From the IMG/VR virus record IMGVR_UViG_3300028025_001813, positions 1 through 20,798 of that record: a stretch of 20,798 nt of DNA. The stretch is one strand, 5' to 3'. This DNA is from a virus. How positions within the stretch are numbered: the stretch's first letter is position 1; each line of letters starts with the position of its first letter. Made by a program: the position numbers and the translations under genes. Positions 20,738 through 20,798 of the stretch are shown here, one piece after another. A model generated the notes under the pieces. The model did not search any database. It was given only the letters and a program-made list of their open reading frames with translations, and had not been told where the DNA came from.

Positions 20738-20770
20738 CTGTGGATAAGTCTGTGGATAACCTGTGGATAA
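20738..20770 (-). promoter_or_regulatory. Three tandem perfect DnaA boxes
   Basis: The nine-base box TTATCCACA, read leftward, occurs three times, at 20762-20770, 20751-20759 and 20739-20747, spaced 11 and 12 bases apart. All three have the same orientation and each is followed by G. This matches the consensus DnaA site TTATNCACA exactly. The cluster lies about 35 bases upstream of the leftward -35 box, with an AT-rich stretch (about 20661-20735) between it and the first gene. It could be part of a replication origin or a DnaA-dependent control of the promoter. More boxes may lie beyond the window edge. Confidence 0.75.
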
Positions 20771-20798
20771 CTTCTTATCGCTTATAATATTAGAGTAT

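Noticed and set aside
20783-20788. TATAAT as a rightward promoter at the window edge
   Set aside because: No -35 match lies 16-18 bases upstream (the DnaA boxes are there), and no gene follows within the window.
1-20798. tRNA genes, integrase, att sites or insertion sequences
   Set aside because: I found no cloverleaf-like sequence, no recombinase or transposase motif, and no terminal inverted repeats, so there is no sign of lysogeny or transposition in this window.

Overview
The window is a visibly AT-rich piece of a tailed double-stranded DNA phage genome, most likely podovirus-like. Fibre proteins, Gly/Ala-rich internal-virion-type proteins, a lysis block and a compact recombination operon are packed with almost no free space. 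The small-gene repertoire reminds me of uncultivated aquatic phages of the HMO-2011 or Methylophilales-phage kind. No polymerase, large terminase, capsid or portal gene lies in the window, so the host and phage group are inferred and not shown.

There are two opposed transcription blocks. Positions 2-16623 (+ strand) carry late genes. First come tail/head fibre genes: two end in an S74 intramolecular-chaperone domain, one carries ten 17-residue beta-roll repeats, and one carries GYLSSTDW repeats. A T7-like small holin candidate and a conserved small protein follow. Next is a two-gene lipid-type cassette, an acyl carrier protein (5202-5483) and a ketosynthase (5480-6586) with an intact Cys-His-His triad, followed by a possible GNAT-fold protein. 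Then come four large internal-virion/ejection-type proteins (7037-11983), a run of tiny basic proteins, small membrane and structural genes, two exported Cys-containing proteins that overlap, and a lysis block: i-spanin-like protein, 3TM holin, GH24 endolysin. Two more tiny basic genes end the block.

Positions 16620-20642 (- strand) carry genes read leftward. In order of transcription they are a Cys-rich small protein, a coiled-coil microprotein, a YqaJ-type exonuclease, an HTH protein, a small unknown, a RecT-type annealing protein, a small protein with an SSB-like acidic tip, a RusA resolvase and a GT-A glycosyltransferase. Together they look like a single-strand-annealing recombination system plus a modifying enzyme. 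A TTGACA/17-bp promoter sits at 20676-20704, with three perfect tandem DnaA boxes (20738-20770) just upstream, so replication or early transcription may be tied to host DnaA.

The genes are heavily coupled: TAATG or ATGA stop/start overlaps occur at eleven junctions, and the two blocks meet tail to tail in one TTAA palindrome. The most unusual content is the phage-encoded ACP-ketosynthase pair inside the virion-gene region. Next are the DnaA-box cluster and a recurring TCTAAC...AGGGGA leader element in front of four leftward genes.
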